A stretch of 64,000 nucleotides of DNA from Flavobacterium sp. SUN052. Its GTDB lineage: Bacteria > Bacteroidota > Bacteroidia > Flavobacteriales > Flavobacteriaceae. The first letter of the stretch is position 1. Each line of letters opens with the position of its first letter. The stretch is from positions 349,763 through 413,762 of the forward strand of contig NZ_JAPQNS010000008.1 in NCBI RefSeq assembly GCF_028867935.1, written 5' to 3'. The position numbers were made by a program, and so were the translations under genes. Shown here piece after piece: positions 45,708-54,549 of the stretch. Under the pieces are notes generated by a model. That model did not search any database and was not told the DNA's origin. It was given only the letters and a program-made list of their open reading frames with translations.

Positions 45708-46420
45708 ACCCGCTTTGAATCGAAATGCCCTCCGCGAAACAGTTCGGCAATGCGCTGATCGGCGAGAGCAACTACCCAGTCTACCTGCTCTTCGATGGTC
45801 ATGTGGGTTGTGTCGAGCGGGATTGCATCGGCAGCTTGCGTCAGAGGGCTTTCCGTGCGGGTACTATCGATTCGATCGCGTTTTTCGAGGTTGGCTTTTA
45901 TATCTTCAACGGAGATCATCTCCCCCTTTTCGAGGAGTTCGCGTTGCCGTCGGAAGGCCCGAACTCCCGTATCAGCCGACATAAATACTTTTACCTCAGC
46001 ATCGGGAAACACTTTGGTACCAATGTCGCGCCCGTCCATAACAATACCCCGCCGACGGCCCATTTTCTGCTGTTGGGCCACCATAGCTCGTCGCACTTCG
46101 ACAATAGTACTCACCTCACTGACGTAGTTGGAAATGTACATTTTACGAATTTCCTCTTCTACATTCAGTCCATTCAGGCAGGTCTCGTTGCGCCTTGTCC
46201 GGGGGTTATAACTGAAGGTAATATGAATATCGTCGAGGGCAGTTGAGATCTCTTTTGGGTTGCTCAACGATACATGATGCTCGATAAAATACAGACTCAC
46301 CGCCCGATACATGGCCCCGGTGTCGATATAGCCATACCCCATTCGGGCTGCCACGGCTTTTGCCGTTGTACTTTTTCCGCAACTCGAATAGCCGTCGATG
46401 GCAATGATAATTTTTGGCAT
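45704..46420 (-). CDS. cmk: Cytidylate kinase
   Basis: This (d)CMP kinase of about 238 residues starts at ATG 46420 (MPKIIIAIDGYSSCGKST), which places the P-loop GYSSCGKST directly at the N-terminus as in the family. Further motifs are YIDTGAMYRAVSLY (about 35-48), VMDGRDIGTKVFPDA (the DGRDIGT CMP-binding motif) and the RxxR-type lid. It converts CMP/dCMP to the diphosphates for RNA, DNA and lipid precursors. It is the first gene of a pair with the flavoprotein. Confidence 0.95.
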   Translation of the reverse strand: MPKIIIAIDGYSSCGKSTTAKAVAARMGYGYIDTGAMYRAVSLYFIEHHVSLSNPKEISTALDDIHITFSYNPRTRRNETCLNGLNVEEEIRKMYISNYVSEVSTIVEVRRAMVAQQQKMGRRRGIVMDGRDIGTKVFPDAEVKVFMSADTGVRAFRRQRELLEKGEMISVEDIKANLEKRDRIDSTRTESPLTQAADAIPLDTTHMTIEEQVDWVVALADQRIAELFRGGHFDSKRV

Positions 46421-46584
46421 GAACCTCGGTGTAAAGTTGCGCAAAGTAAGCCCAAAAAGACCGCAAAATCAACGCAGAAGGCTGAGTATGGGCCTATGAT
46501 GGATGTTTCCAAGCTGTGTAACAACGGGAAAATCCGCCTAATTTTCAATACTCCGGTGGTGCAGACAAGACGCTTAATTTGCCC

Positions 46585-47187
46585 TCAGTCAGGCGTTGTA
46601 ATACCCTGTATTTCAGAACGATTGTTTGTTTGGACAATAAACTCTTCCCGAAGAATAGCGTAGATATATTCGTCGAGATACTGGTTGTTTTTCACGGCCG
46701 CTTTTCGGTGGATAGCCTCCGCCCGGAAACCCGCTTTTTCAAGTACGCGCATCGACGCCGTGTTCCCTTCTAAAACGCAGGCAAAAAGCCGATTGACCTG
46801 AAAATTTTTGAAAATGTACCCCACCATTACGGGCAAGATCTCCGACGTGATACCACGTCCCCAATAGTCTTCGCCCAGCCAGTAACCTATCTCGGCGTTA
46901 TAGCGGTAGATGTCATCTTTCACCGTGAACCCAATGTTACCCACCGCCCGACCATCAACGTCGATGGCAAAGTTGTTGGGCTGGCTATACGACTTGTTCG
47001 AGCGCACCCACGAGCTGGCATCGCGAATGGTGTAGGGATACGGAAAAAAATCGCGCACATTGTTCCAGATGCGTCGATTACTAGCTTGTTGAGCCAGTGA
47101 TTCTTCATCGCCCTCTCGCCAGGGTCGCATTCGACATGTTTTTAATATAAATGAATCCAAGCGACGCTTAATTATAGGAGTAGTCAT
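46585..47187 (-). CDS. GNAT-family N-acetyltransferase, RimJ/RimL-like
   Basis: This 200-residue acetyltransferase has the Acetyltransf_3 pattern: MRPWREGDEESLAQQASNRR at the front, AEIGYWLGEDYWGRGITSE (motif A with acetyl-CoA-binding GRG) at about 105-123, and ACVLEGNTASMRVLEKAGF (motif B) at about 136-154. Such enzymes acetylate ribosomal-protein N-termini or small molecules; the substrate is unknown. It is a single-gene unit divergent from the DUF4126 gene. Confidence 0.9.
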   Translation of the reverse strand: MTTPIIKRRLDSFILKTCRMRPWREGDEESLAQQASNRRIWNNVRDFFPYPYTIRDASSWVRSNKSYSQPNNFAIDVDGRAVGNIGFTVKDDIYRYNAEIGYWLGEDYWGRGITSEILPVMVGYIFKNFQVNRLFACVLEGNTASMRVLEKAGFRAEAIHRKAAVKNNQYLDEYIYAILREEFIVQTNNRSEIQGITTPD

Positions 47188-47352
47188 TAAACCGCCTTTG
47201 TTCGTAAATGTTGGCTAAACTCTACTGACGGCGACAAAGCCTGTTTCTGGTCCAATTTAGCACGATTTTAAACCTCTCCCCTACCCCAATCGTTAGAAAA
47301 CTACACAAGGCCGATTTTACGGGTAAATCGTCCATCGTTTTTCTGAACTGTC

Positions 47353-47937
47353 ATGAACTGGGATTGGATAGTGAGTGCTTGTCTGGGTGTTGGATTAGCA
47401 GCCTGTTGTGGCTTTCGGGTGTTTGTACCCATGCTAGTAGCGGGTCTGGCTACCAAGCTGCACATAATTGGCATCATGCCTGGCTTCGAGTGGATCAGTA
47501 GCTGGTCTGCTATCCTGTTGCTTGGCGTAGCCACTATATTCGAGTTGGGAGCCTACTACATTCCCTGGCTCGATAACGTGCTGGATACCATTGCTACGCC
47601 AGCTGCCATCATTGCCGGAACAATTCTTAGTACCTCGTTTCTGCAAATCGACAGCCCCGTTCTCGACTGGGGGTTAGGGCTGATGTTAGGCGGAGGTTCA
47701 GCCGGAATTATTCAGGCTGGAACCAGTCTGCTTCGCTTAGGCTCCACCGCCACAACCGGGGGTATTGCCAATCCCGTTGTATCGTCGGCAGAAAACGCAG
47801 CCTCGTTTGGTTTTTCTATTCTGGCGGTGCTGCTCCCCCTCGTTTGCATCGTTCTTATTGGCATTATTTTGCTCTATGTAATCAGCAAACTGCTCACCCG
47901 CCGGAGGGTAATATTCACGAAACCAGCGAAACAATAG
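47353..47937 (+). CDS. DUF4126-family membrane protein
   Basis: This 194-residue inner-membrane protein has the DUF4126 pattern ACLGVGLAACCGFRVFVPML (about 9-28) and about four or five hydrophobic segments, the last (about 155-180) followed by a basic tail KLLTRRR. Glycine-rich motifs GLGLMLGGGSAGIIQAG (about 115-131) and the TATTGGIANPVVS segment are also conserved. The function of the family is unknown. Confidence 0.85.
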   Translation: MNWDWIVSACLGVGLAACCGFRVFVPMLVAGLATKLHIIGIMPGFEWISSWSAILLLGVATIFELGAYYIPWLDNVLDTIATPAAIIAGTILSTSFLQIDSPVLDWGLGLMLGGGSAGIIQAGTSLLRLGSTATTGGIANPVVSSAENAASFGFSILAVLLPLVCIVLIGIILLYVISKLLTRRRVIFTKPAKQ

Positions 47938-48010
47938 CAGTGAGCAGCGAACAACCAACAGTGAGCAGTAGGCTTACGCACAAACTATTGTTGGCTGTTC
48001 ACTGATCATT
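47938..48010. repeat. CAGTGAGCAG repeats forming an imperfect hairpin
   Basis: The gap between convergent genes contains two direct copies of CAGTGAGCAG (about 47938 and 47961) and, further right, a partly complementary stretch (TGTTGGCTGTTCACTGATC). The whole can fold into a long imperfect stem. It shares its word with the repeat at 17683-17715 and may serve as a terminator. Confidence 0.5.
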
Positions 48011-48012
48011 GG

Positions 48013-48909
48013 TTACTGCCCTTGCCCCTCTTTCTTACTGGCCCGGTTCGCCTGTTTGATCGTTTCACCAATCATATCCCACTGATCTTCAGTTACTTTT
48101 TCAAGATGACTAAATTCACCCGCTGCCAACACTTCGCCCCCATCGATGGTGATGCACTCGCCTGTCATATAGCCAGAGAAATCAGAAAGCATGTAGGCTG
48201 CTAGGTTCGCTAGTTCCTGATGCTCCCCTACGCGCTTGAGCGGGATACGACTTGTAGGGTCCATCATGCTCGCCAATGGCTCCGGGAATAGCCGATCCCA
48301 GGCCCCTTTGGTTGGAAACGGTCCGGGGGCAATAGCGTTGAGCCGGATACCATATTTACCCCATTCGGCCGCCAGCGATTTGGTCATGATCAGGGCACCT
48401 CCCTTGGCCACGGCACTCGGCACCACGTAGCCCGATCCGGTTGTGGCATAGGTAGTCGAGATATTCAGAACGGTCCCTTTGATCTTGTTCTCAATCCAGT
48501 ATTTCCCAACGGCCAGCGTAAAGTAATAGGTGCCACGCAACACAATGTCGACCACCGTATCGAATGCTTTATACGATAGTCGCTCAGTAGGGCTAATGAA
48601 GTTACCCGCTGAGTTGTTGAGCAATCCGTCAACCTGACCAAATTTCTCAACTGTCTGGGCTATCACATTCTCAATTTCCATCGGGTTCCGAACGTCGCAT
48701 TGCACGGCCAGAACGGCCCCGCCCGTCTCCTTCATTAATTCATCAGCAGTTTGGTCGATCACAGCTTGCCGACGGCTGCAAATGGTGACATTAGCCCCTA
48801 ATTGCAAAAAATAGCGAGTCATCGACTTGCCCAAACCAGTGCCTCCACCCGTTACGATGATGGTTTTTCCTTTTAACGCGTCTTCGCGCAACATTCCTCC
48901 TGTGGTCAT
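48013..48909 (-). CDS. SDR-family oxidoreductase, 2,4-dienoyl-CoA reductase-like
   Basis: This 298-residue short-chain dehydrogenase has an NADP-type Gly motif VTGGGTGLGKSM (about 19-30), NNSAGNFISP (NAG-like motif) and the segment ISTTYATTGSGYVVPSAVAKGG, where the usual YxxxK is replaced by the spacing seen in 2,4-dienoyl-CoA reductases (Tyr in TTYA, Lys in AVAKGG). The C-terminal GECITIDGGE completes the family pattern. It likely assists beta-oxidation of unsaturated fatty acids using NADPH. It is transcribed alone or ahead of neighbours on the minus strand. Confidence 0.87.
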   Translation of the reverse strand: MTTGGMLREDALKGKTIIVTGGGTGLGKSMTRYFLQLGANVTICSRRQAVIDQTADELMKETGGAVLAVQCDVRNPMEIENVIAQTVEKFGQVDGLLNNSAGNFISPTERLSYKAFDTVVDIVLRGTYYFTLAVGKYWIENKIKGTVLNISTTYATTGSGYVVPSAVAKGGALIMTKSLAAEWGKYGIRLNAIAPGPFPTKGAWDRLFPEPLASMMDPTSRIPLKRVGEHQELANLAAYMLSDFSGYMTGECITIDGGEVLAAGEFSHLEKVTEDQWDMIGETIKQANRASKKEGQGQ

Positions 48910-48987
48910 GTAGTTTATTGATTGATTAAGTGATTAGGTAAATGAAGGGCACTTTTTACTGAAGAGATACTATCTCTCCGCCAGTTT

Positions 48988-50127
48988 TCAAGCGTCAAGA
49001 AATGTCCGCATTACACCTAAAACAAAATCTACTTCGTCTTCGGTATTGTAATAATGCGGTGAAAAGCGGGTTGCCCACGTTACGCCCTTCCGTTCCCAGT
49101 CGATGAGGGCGAAGTTAGTGTAACTCATTGAAAAATTGATTCGATTCTGTTTCAGGGTTGCCATCAGAGCAGCGGGAGTTTCATGGCCAGGCAGGGTGAA
49201 CAACAGCAGGCTGGCCAGATGGTCTCCTTCGTCTAAAAGACGTAGACCGGGTAAGTCAGCTAACCCAACTCGGAGCCGTTCGCGCAGGTGCCGATTGCGG
49301 CTTTCAATGACAGACAGGCCTACTTCATTGGCATAACGGATTGCTTCAGCCAGGCCTAGTTGCAAGGCGGGTGATGATTCCCACTGCTCAAATCGTCGTG
49401 CGGTAGTTTGGGGGGTGTAGGTATTATCGGTTGTCCAGTCGGCCCCGCGCATATCAATAAAAAGCGGCTCCAGACCAGCCTGCAACGCCTTATCAGAAAC
49501 GTACAGAAAACCCGTTCCTCGTGGCCCACGCAAGAATTTGCGGCCTGTTGCACACAGAAAATCGGCCCCAATTGCCACGGCATCCACTGGCATCTGTCCC
49601 ACCGATTGACAGGCATCAACCAGATACCAGGCATCAACTTCCTGCGCTACAGGTCCAAAGGCTTCTACCGGTTGAATACGTCCTGAATTGGTGGGTACGT
49701 GCGTTACAGCCAATAAAACAGGCTTCAACTTCCGAGCCAATTCGATAAAATGATCAGCATCGACACCTCCCCCAGGCAGGTCGTTGGCCCGGACGAGTCG
49801 AATACCAAACCGTTTTTGCAGCGACAGAAACGCCGTTTGACTGGAGATATAATCGTCGTTGGTAGTCAAAATCACATCGCCGGCCTTGAACGGAATCGAC
49901 GACAGCGCCCGTGCATAGGCATCGGTTGAACTGTAACAAAAGGCGATGTTTTCAGGACGGGTGTTGAGGAGTTGAGCCGCGTGGAGGTAGAATCCCTGTA
50001 ACTCATCGGCATATGCCGCTTGCGCTTCGTAACCTCCTGTAACAGCTTCAAAAGCCAAGTAGTTAGCAACGGTTTCTGTAACGGAGGTAGGCATAAGTGC
50101 AGCCCCGGCATTGTTGAAATGGATCAT
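48988..50127 (-). CDS. Class V aminotransferase-like PLP enzyme
   Basis: The protein of about 379 residues from ATG 50127 (MIHFNNAGAALMPTSV) fits class V aminotransferases (cysteine desulfurase/isopenicillin-epimerase-like): the N-terminal NNAGAALM substrate-site motif, AVTHVPTNSGRIQPVE (about 155-170), DACQSVGQMPVD with the PLP-contacting Asp, and the lysine segment CATGRKFLRGPRGTGFLYV. Longer upstream starts add a Cys-rich stretch without homology and overlap the hydrolase gene. No sulfur-acceptor proteins are nearby, so an amino-acid-specific function is left open. Confidence 0.88.
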   Translation of the reverse strand: MIHFNNAGAALMPTSVTETVANYLAFEAVTGGYEAQAAYADELQGFYLHAAQLLNTRPENIAFCYSSTDAYARALSSIPFKAGDVILTTNDDYISSQTAFLSLQKRFGIRLVRANDLPGGGVDADHFIELARKLKPVLLAVTHVPTNSGRIQPVEAFGPVAQEVDAWYLVDACQSVGQMPVDAVAIGADFLCATGRKFLRGPRGTGFLYVSDKALQAGLEPLFIDMRGADWTTDNTYTPQTTARRFEQWESSPALQLGLAEAIRYANEVGLSVIESRNRHLRERLRVGLADLPGLRLLDEGDHLASLLLFTLPGHETPAALMATLKQNRINFSMSYTNFALIDWERKGVTWATRFSPHYYNTEDEVDFVLGVMRTFLDA

Positions 50128-50156
50128 TGAGCAAACATAGCAATGAAAGCAACCTC

Positions 50157-51194
50157 TTACTGTTTTAGATACTTCACAAGCCAATCGACAGCGGTTTGGA
50201 GGGCTGCTGGTGTCACGGCATGGCCCGTATCTTTCTGTATCAACAGCTTCATTTTGTCGGCTGACTCGGCCGCCAGATATGCTTGTTCAGTTGGCGTCAT
50301 GCAATTGATTAAGCCGGGAATTGGAGTTCGGGCATCGGAGTCGCCATTAATAACCAGCAACGGGCGTGGTGCAATAAGTGGCACCATTGCCGGTCCGTCA
50401 AACTGACTATAGATTCCGGGCGCTACCCGATCATAAAAAGCACGAACAAAGGCAGCGTCAACTTTGGCGACTCCAGCGTCTTTGGCAGCCGCATCGATGG
50501 CCGCCTGAAACGTCCCTACTCGCGACATCCACATATCGTGATCCAACGCCCACGCAAAGCTTTGTACCCCAATCATCGGCACAGCCACGGCTATTCGCGG
50601 GTCAACAGCAGCGGCCAGGTAGGTTTCCATACCACCTTTCGAGAATCCCATCACGCCAATACGAGCTGGGTCTACATCAGGCCGGGTTTCAAGGTAGTCG
50701 ATGAGACGCATTACATCCCAGGCGGTGTCATACAAAAAAGGATGCCCTTTGCCCGTTCTGTATGTTTGCAACATAGCCTCAACATAGTGGGCCGATCCCG
50801 TTCCGGTTTGCCGTTCACCGTGGAAACGACCATCAATGGCAACGGCTACAAATCCCTGATCAGCCAGCGTTTTCAAGAGCTCTAGTTGCGATTCTTTCGT
50901 GCCTCCGGTGCCGTGTAAAACCACTACAACGGGTTTGCGCCCGCTGGTAGCCTGTCTCATAATAATGCCCGGAATGCGCTCATTCTGCTCAGCCGCAAAC
51001 GTAACGTGTTCGTACGTCAAGCCGACAATGCTGGGCAGCGCTTTGACTTCGGGCGTCAGTGGCACCCGGGGACGATCGAGCAGTTGCAGAAAAGCCGTCC
51101 GGCTCGATTGCGGCTTGGCTGCTGTCTGGGCTATGCTATTGAGTGGAAGGAGGGCCATTATTGCCAGCCAGAAAATAGGTATAAGGTTTCTCAT
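50157..51194 (-). CDS. Exported alpha/beta hydrolase (dienelactone hydrolase-like)
   Basis: The 345-residue protein from ATG 51194 (MRNLIPIFWLAIMALLPLNSIAQ) carries a signal peptide and an alpha/beta-hydrolase fold: oxyanion-hole region VVVLHGTGGTKESQ (about 84-97), nucleophile elbow GVMGFSKGGMETYL (Ser of GFSKG), a late Asp in LVINGDSDARTPI and a His in DTGHAVTP. It is likely an esterase or peptidase of the acetyl-xylan-esterase/S9-like type acting in the periplasm. The frame extends farther upstream through repeat DNA, which is not believed to be coding. Confidence 0.87.
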   Translation of the reverse strand: MRNLIPIFWLAIMALLPLNSIAQTAAKPQSSRTAFLQLLDRPRVPLTPEVKALPSIVGLTYEHVTFAAEQNERIPGIIMRQATSGRKPVVVVLHGTGGTKESQLELLKTLADQGFVAVAIDGRFHGERQTGTGSAHYVEAMLQTYRTGKGHPFLYDTAWDVMRLIDYLETRPDVDPARIGVMGFSKGGMETYLAAAVDPRIAVAVPMIGVQSFAWALDHDMWMSRVGTFQAAIDAAAKDAGVAKVDAAFVRAFYDRVAPGIYSQFDGPAMVPLIAPRPLLVINGDSDARTPIPGLINCMTPTEQAYLAAESADKMKLLIQKDTGHAVTPAALQTAVDWLVKYLKQ

Positions 51195-51223
51195 GGGTTG
51201 AAATCGCAAACTTAATGGTTTCC

Positions 51224-51331
51224 AGCCCCAGGGGGACGATATGTAAATGGCTGACCCGAACATGTCGCCCCGCTGGGGCTTTGCTCGCATATGGATTGGG
51301 CTTCCTATTGACATGCCGCCCTTACAGGGCT
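51224..51331. repeat. Three copies of a 21-bp GC-rich repeat
   Basis: Copies of the pattern AGCCC-N5-GGGCG-CATGT-like sequence occur at 51224-51244 (plus), 51260-51280 (minus) and 51311-51331 (minus). The first two form an inverted repeat with 18 of 21 positions matching and a 15-nt loop. This looks like an intergenic REP-like family. Confidence 0.7.
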
Positions 51332-51404
51332 ATTCTGATTTTCTATCAATCTGATTAGTCAAGGTATGTACTTCAATCCAAAATCAGAAATCTCCGATCC
51401 AAAA

Positions 51405-52796
51405 TCACTTTACCATTGGTTGTCGTTTCCAATATGTCAGGCTTCGCCACAGCCATTCGAATGGGCCGAACCGGAAGTACGTCAACCATATGGGGCTGAT
51501 AATCAATTGGAAAACCCATATAGCTCCAACCACATAATACAACTCATGGTAGGCCAGTTTGCCGTAATAGCCCAAGCCATATCCGTAAAAGAAGAGAGTG
51601 CAAATAATTGACTGCATCAGGTAATTGGTAAAGGCCATCTGGCCCACTGCGGTCAACGATCGCATCAGCCAGGGAACAAGTTGAGACCTATAAACCAGCA
51701 TCAGTAAACTGGCATGCCCAATGGCTAACAGAATCCGCCGAACATCATACAGTTGAAATGGGACTGTTCGATAGGTGTCCACCGTATTGCCAACGTTCAG
51801 AATCCAGCCGACCTGAGCCTGTAAATAAAACCAGCTGATTGGCAAACCTACTCCATACCCGATCAGCAACGTTAAGGCATAAGATTTGGTCGACAGTTTG
51901 TTGGAGAAAAAGCCCCATTGCAACAACGCCATGCCTATAAACATCATTAGCAGCATGTCCCAACCCCCAAAATAGGTGCCATATGTTTCGCTACCGCTGT
52001 TTCGGGGAATCATATGGGCAAAAACTGTGGGGTATCCCGAGCGCATTGCCTTCAACTCTTTGGCCTCTTTTTTAGGGTCTCGTTTGAAGTTCTTTTCGAA
52101 GTTTTCCCAGGCGCTTTTGGCTTCTTTCTGTTTCTCGGTTGGTTTTTTGTGGGCTTTCTCCAACTGAATGGCGGTTAGATAGCCCGCTCGGTTGTCGCGT
52201 AATTCACTGTACCATAATTCCGTACGGATTGTATTGATACCCAGACACACCACGGCTATTCCGATGAGCCACGAGGCTTTGGTCCGGCGGAATGGATATA
52301 GTAACATTCCCAGCAGACCGTAAAAGAACAGAATGTCGCCAAACCACAGCAACACGTATGCGTTGAACATCCCGAACACAACCAGCCAAAGTAGGCGACG
52401 GTAGTAGTATTCGGCGACGGTGGGGCCATGTTCTGTTTCCTGCTTATTCATGGTGAACAGAACCATACCCGCTCCAAAAAGCATGGAAAACAAGGCGCGC
52501 ATGGTGCCTTCGAAAGCCGTTCCGACAATGGCAAAAGCGTAAAAATCGGCACTGTCGGGTTTGTTCATAAACGTCCTGACCGTTGACCAGAGAAAACCAA
52601 AACCAGGAATATTCATCATCAGAATACCCAGTAGGGCCAGTCCCCGAATGAGATCGACCGTTTGAATACGGTCGGCTTTGGCCACTGGTTTGGGGGCGTC
52701 TTCGGTGCTATCGGGGCTGTAATCAATAGGCAGTGTATCAAAACCTTGGGCTGCAGACTCATAAGCGGTAATCAGCGATGTTGACTTAGTTTCCAT
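51405..52796 (-). CDS. DUF418-family membrane protein
   Basis: This 463-residue polytopic membrane protein belongs to the DUF418/YeiB group. The first helix carries VDLIRGLALLGILMMNIPGF (about 47-66), and the C-terminal DUF418 region ends with FTNYLMQSIICTLFFYGYGLG and LTYFRFGPFEWLWRSLTYWK-type motifs. Between the transmembrane blocks is a Lys/Glu-rich soluble insert (about 215-255, includes KSAWENFEK). The family is of unknown function, with acyltransferase-3-like topology suggested. It lies 28 bp downstream of a paralogue and is probably co-transcribed with it. Confidence 0.88.
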   Translation of the reverse strand: METKSTSLITAYESAAQGFDTLPIDYSPDSTEDAPKPVAKADRIQTVDLIRGLALLGILMMNIPGFGFLWSTVRTFMNKPDSADFYAFAIVGTAFEGTMRALFSMLFGAGMVLFTMNKQETEHGPTVAEYYYRRLLWLVVFGMFNAYVLLWFGDILFFYGLLGMLLYPFRRTKASWLIGIAVVCLGINTIRTELWYSELRDNRAGYLTAIQLEKAHKKPTEKQKEAKSAWENFEKNFKRDPKKEAKELKAMRSGYPTVFAHMIPRNSGSETYGTYFGGWDMLLMMFIGMALLQWGFFSNKLSTKSYALTLLIGYGVGLPISWFYLQAQVGWILNVGNTVDTYRTVPFQLYDVRRILLAIGHASLLMLVYRSQLVPWLMRSLTAVGQMAFTNYLMQSIICTLFFYGYGLGYYGKLAYHELYYVVGAIWVFQLIISPIWLTYFRFGPFEWLWRSLTYWKRQPMVK

Positions 52797-52824
52797 GAGT
52801 GTGTATTCGTTAAGAAGGTTGGGA

Positions 52825-54207
52825 TTAGATCAGGGCTGGGTTAGCCTGCTGCGTAGTTTGCGAAGCAATTAACATGGGTTGACGCTCGCCGTAGGTTAGC
52901 GAACGCCAGAGCCACTCCAGGGGGCCAAACCGGAAATATTGCAGCCACACCACACTGAATACCAGTTGAATCAACCAGATTTCGGCCACTACAAAATAGA
53001 GTTGATACAACTTCAAATCACCAAAATAACCGAAGCCATAACCATAGAAAAACAGCGTGCAAAAGACCGATTGCATCAGGTAGTTTGTGAACGCCATCTG
53101 ACCCACGGCTCCAACAGCCCTCCACAACCATGCCCCTGTTCCTGCTCGGAAGAGCAGCATAACAAGGCTAGCCCAGCCAATAGCCGAGAACGCCCGCTCA
53201 AAAGGCATAACCATCTCTTCCAGCGGTACCATGCTGGTGCTGACAAACTTGGCAAAATCGGTTATTTTGAGCTCGTGGGCGGGTAAGGTAAACCAAGCTA
53301 AAAACTGCCCGATCAGCAATCCGCCAACTGCCAGCAAACCGTATTGACCCGTGGTCAGCCGGTTCGAAAAGAAGCCCCATTTATACAGGGCCATCCCCAG
53401 CAACATCATCGATACAATATCCCACAAACCGAACTGGTAGAAAAACGGCGCTTCCATCCGCTGTATCTTGGGGAGCTGGTGATTCCAAACCGTCGCATAG
53501 TCGGAGCGCATAGCCACCACTTCGGCTTTGTCGGCCTTCTTATCGTATTTGCTCCCTTTAACCAGCCCCTCCCAAGCCGACTTATCGTCTTTCTGTTCGT
53601 CGCTTAGTTTTACCTTTTTGGTCTTTTTATCCGGCTTGTGCTTCTTTTCAAAAGCGACAACGGTCTGGTATTTCTCGTATTTCTGTTTCTGCTCAGCAAA
53701 ATCCCAGTAGTTCTTTCCGCTGTAGATCAGTCCAGCCACAACCGCGCATATCAATAAAGTCTGGGCAGAAAGCCGCTTAAAGGGAAAAAGCAAAATACCC
53801 ACGATACCGTAGTGAAACAGGATGTCATAATGCCACAGCAGAACAAGGGCGTTGATCAGGCCAAAGACAATAAGCCACATCTGCCGCCGAATAAATAACT
53901 CGGGCGCTGCCATGCCTGAACTGTTGCGACTCTTGGCCAGAAACAAGATGATTCCGGCCCCATAGAGCATCGAGAACAAGGCCCGCATCTTATTCTCGAA
54001 CAAAGTATGAATAATGGTCTGAAGCCAGTAATTACCGCCGTGTGGTCCTCGAACCAATTGCTGAAGGCTAGCTTCCGTCAATCCGAAAACCTGAATATTC
54101 ATGAGCAGAATGCCCAGCAGGGCTACACCCCGCAGGATGTCGATGGTTGGAATGCGACCGGTCTGCGCAACGGGCAGTACCATTGATTCGGTAGAGGTGG
54201 TGTTCAT
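52825..54207 (-). CDS. DUF418-family membrane protein, tandem paralogue
   Basis: This 460-residue protein is a close paralogue of the downstream gene product: IDILRGVALLGILLMNIQVF near the front (about 22-41), multiple membrane helices, a Lys-rich insert (about 188-235, includes DDKSAWEGL and AMRSDYATV) and the C-terminal FTNYLMQSVFCTLFFYGYGF and YFRFGPLEWLWRSLTYGE motifs. The two genes presumably arose by tandem duplication. The start ATG 54207 is preceded by a 342-bp intergenic region. The function is unknown. Confidence 0.88.
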   Translation of the reverse strand: MNTTSTESMVLPVAQTGRIPTIDILRGVALLGILLMNIQVFGLTEASLQQLVRGPHGGNYWLQTIIHTLFENKMRALFSMLYGAGIILFLAKSRNSSGMAAPELFIRRQMWLIVFGLINALVLLWHYDILFHYGIVGILLFPFKRLSAQTLLICAVVAGLIYSGKNYWDFAEQKQKYEKYQTVVAFEKKHKPDKKTKKVKLSDEQKDDKSAWEGLVKGSKYDKKADKAEVVAMRSDYATVWNHQLPKIQRMEAPFFYQFGLWDIVSMMLLGMALYKWGFFSNRLTTGQYGLLAVGGLLIGQFLAWFTLPAHELKITDFAKFVSTSMVPLEEMVMPFERAFSAIGWASLVMLLFRAGTGAWLWRAVGAVGQMAFTNYLMQSVFCTLFFYGYGFGYFGDLKLYQLYFVVAEIWLIQLVFSVVWLQYFRFGPLEWLWRSLTYGERQPMLIASQTTQQANPALI

Positions 54208-54549
54208 GAAGTAAGGAGCTTAGGGGTTGACTCAAGCAGTAGCAATCTCTTCCGAAAATGGGCTGTCGGAGAGTAAATATAAGCGGTTTTTTCAGAGCTG
54301 ATTCGAGACTTGTATTAACGGCAGTGTTAATAATTGTTAGCAGCTTATAAAAGTAACCAACTGACACACAGACTATAAGTCCCTACGGGATTGTATACCA
54401 GTCAAATCAGACCAGGTCGGTTGCACCTGGTGCCTGGCTACTTATGCCGCGCTTACTGTCAAAGTTTTCTACAATTCACTGGTAGTAATGAATTTAATTT
54501 TGCGATGTTTGCGTAAAAGCGAATAATATTCTGCCTTTCAAGCATCCAT
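54208..54549. other. Divergent intergenic region before the PLP sulfur enzyme
   Basis: This 342-bp gap contains no gene. It has a short palindrome TCCCTACGGGA (54380-54390), a hairpin ACCAGGT/ACCTGGT (54411-54417, 54425-54431, 7-nt loop) and TAATTTTG (54495-54502), a good TAnnTTTG -7 match on the plus strand 48 bp before the next gene. I see no recognisable SAM riboswitch. Confidence 0.5.
54495..54502 (+). promoter_or_regulatory. Candidate promoter element of the PLP enzyme operon
   Basis: TAATTTTG fits the Bacteroidetes -7 consensus and lies 47 bp upstream of the ATG. A convincing TTTG -33 element at the right distance is not seen. Confidence 0.4.

Noticed and set aside
54360..54549. Possible SAM riboswitch before the PLP sulfur enzyme
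   Set aside because: Two small hairpins exist, but I find none of the conserved S-box or SAM-II core sequences, so no riboswitch is claimed.
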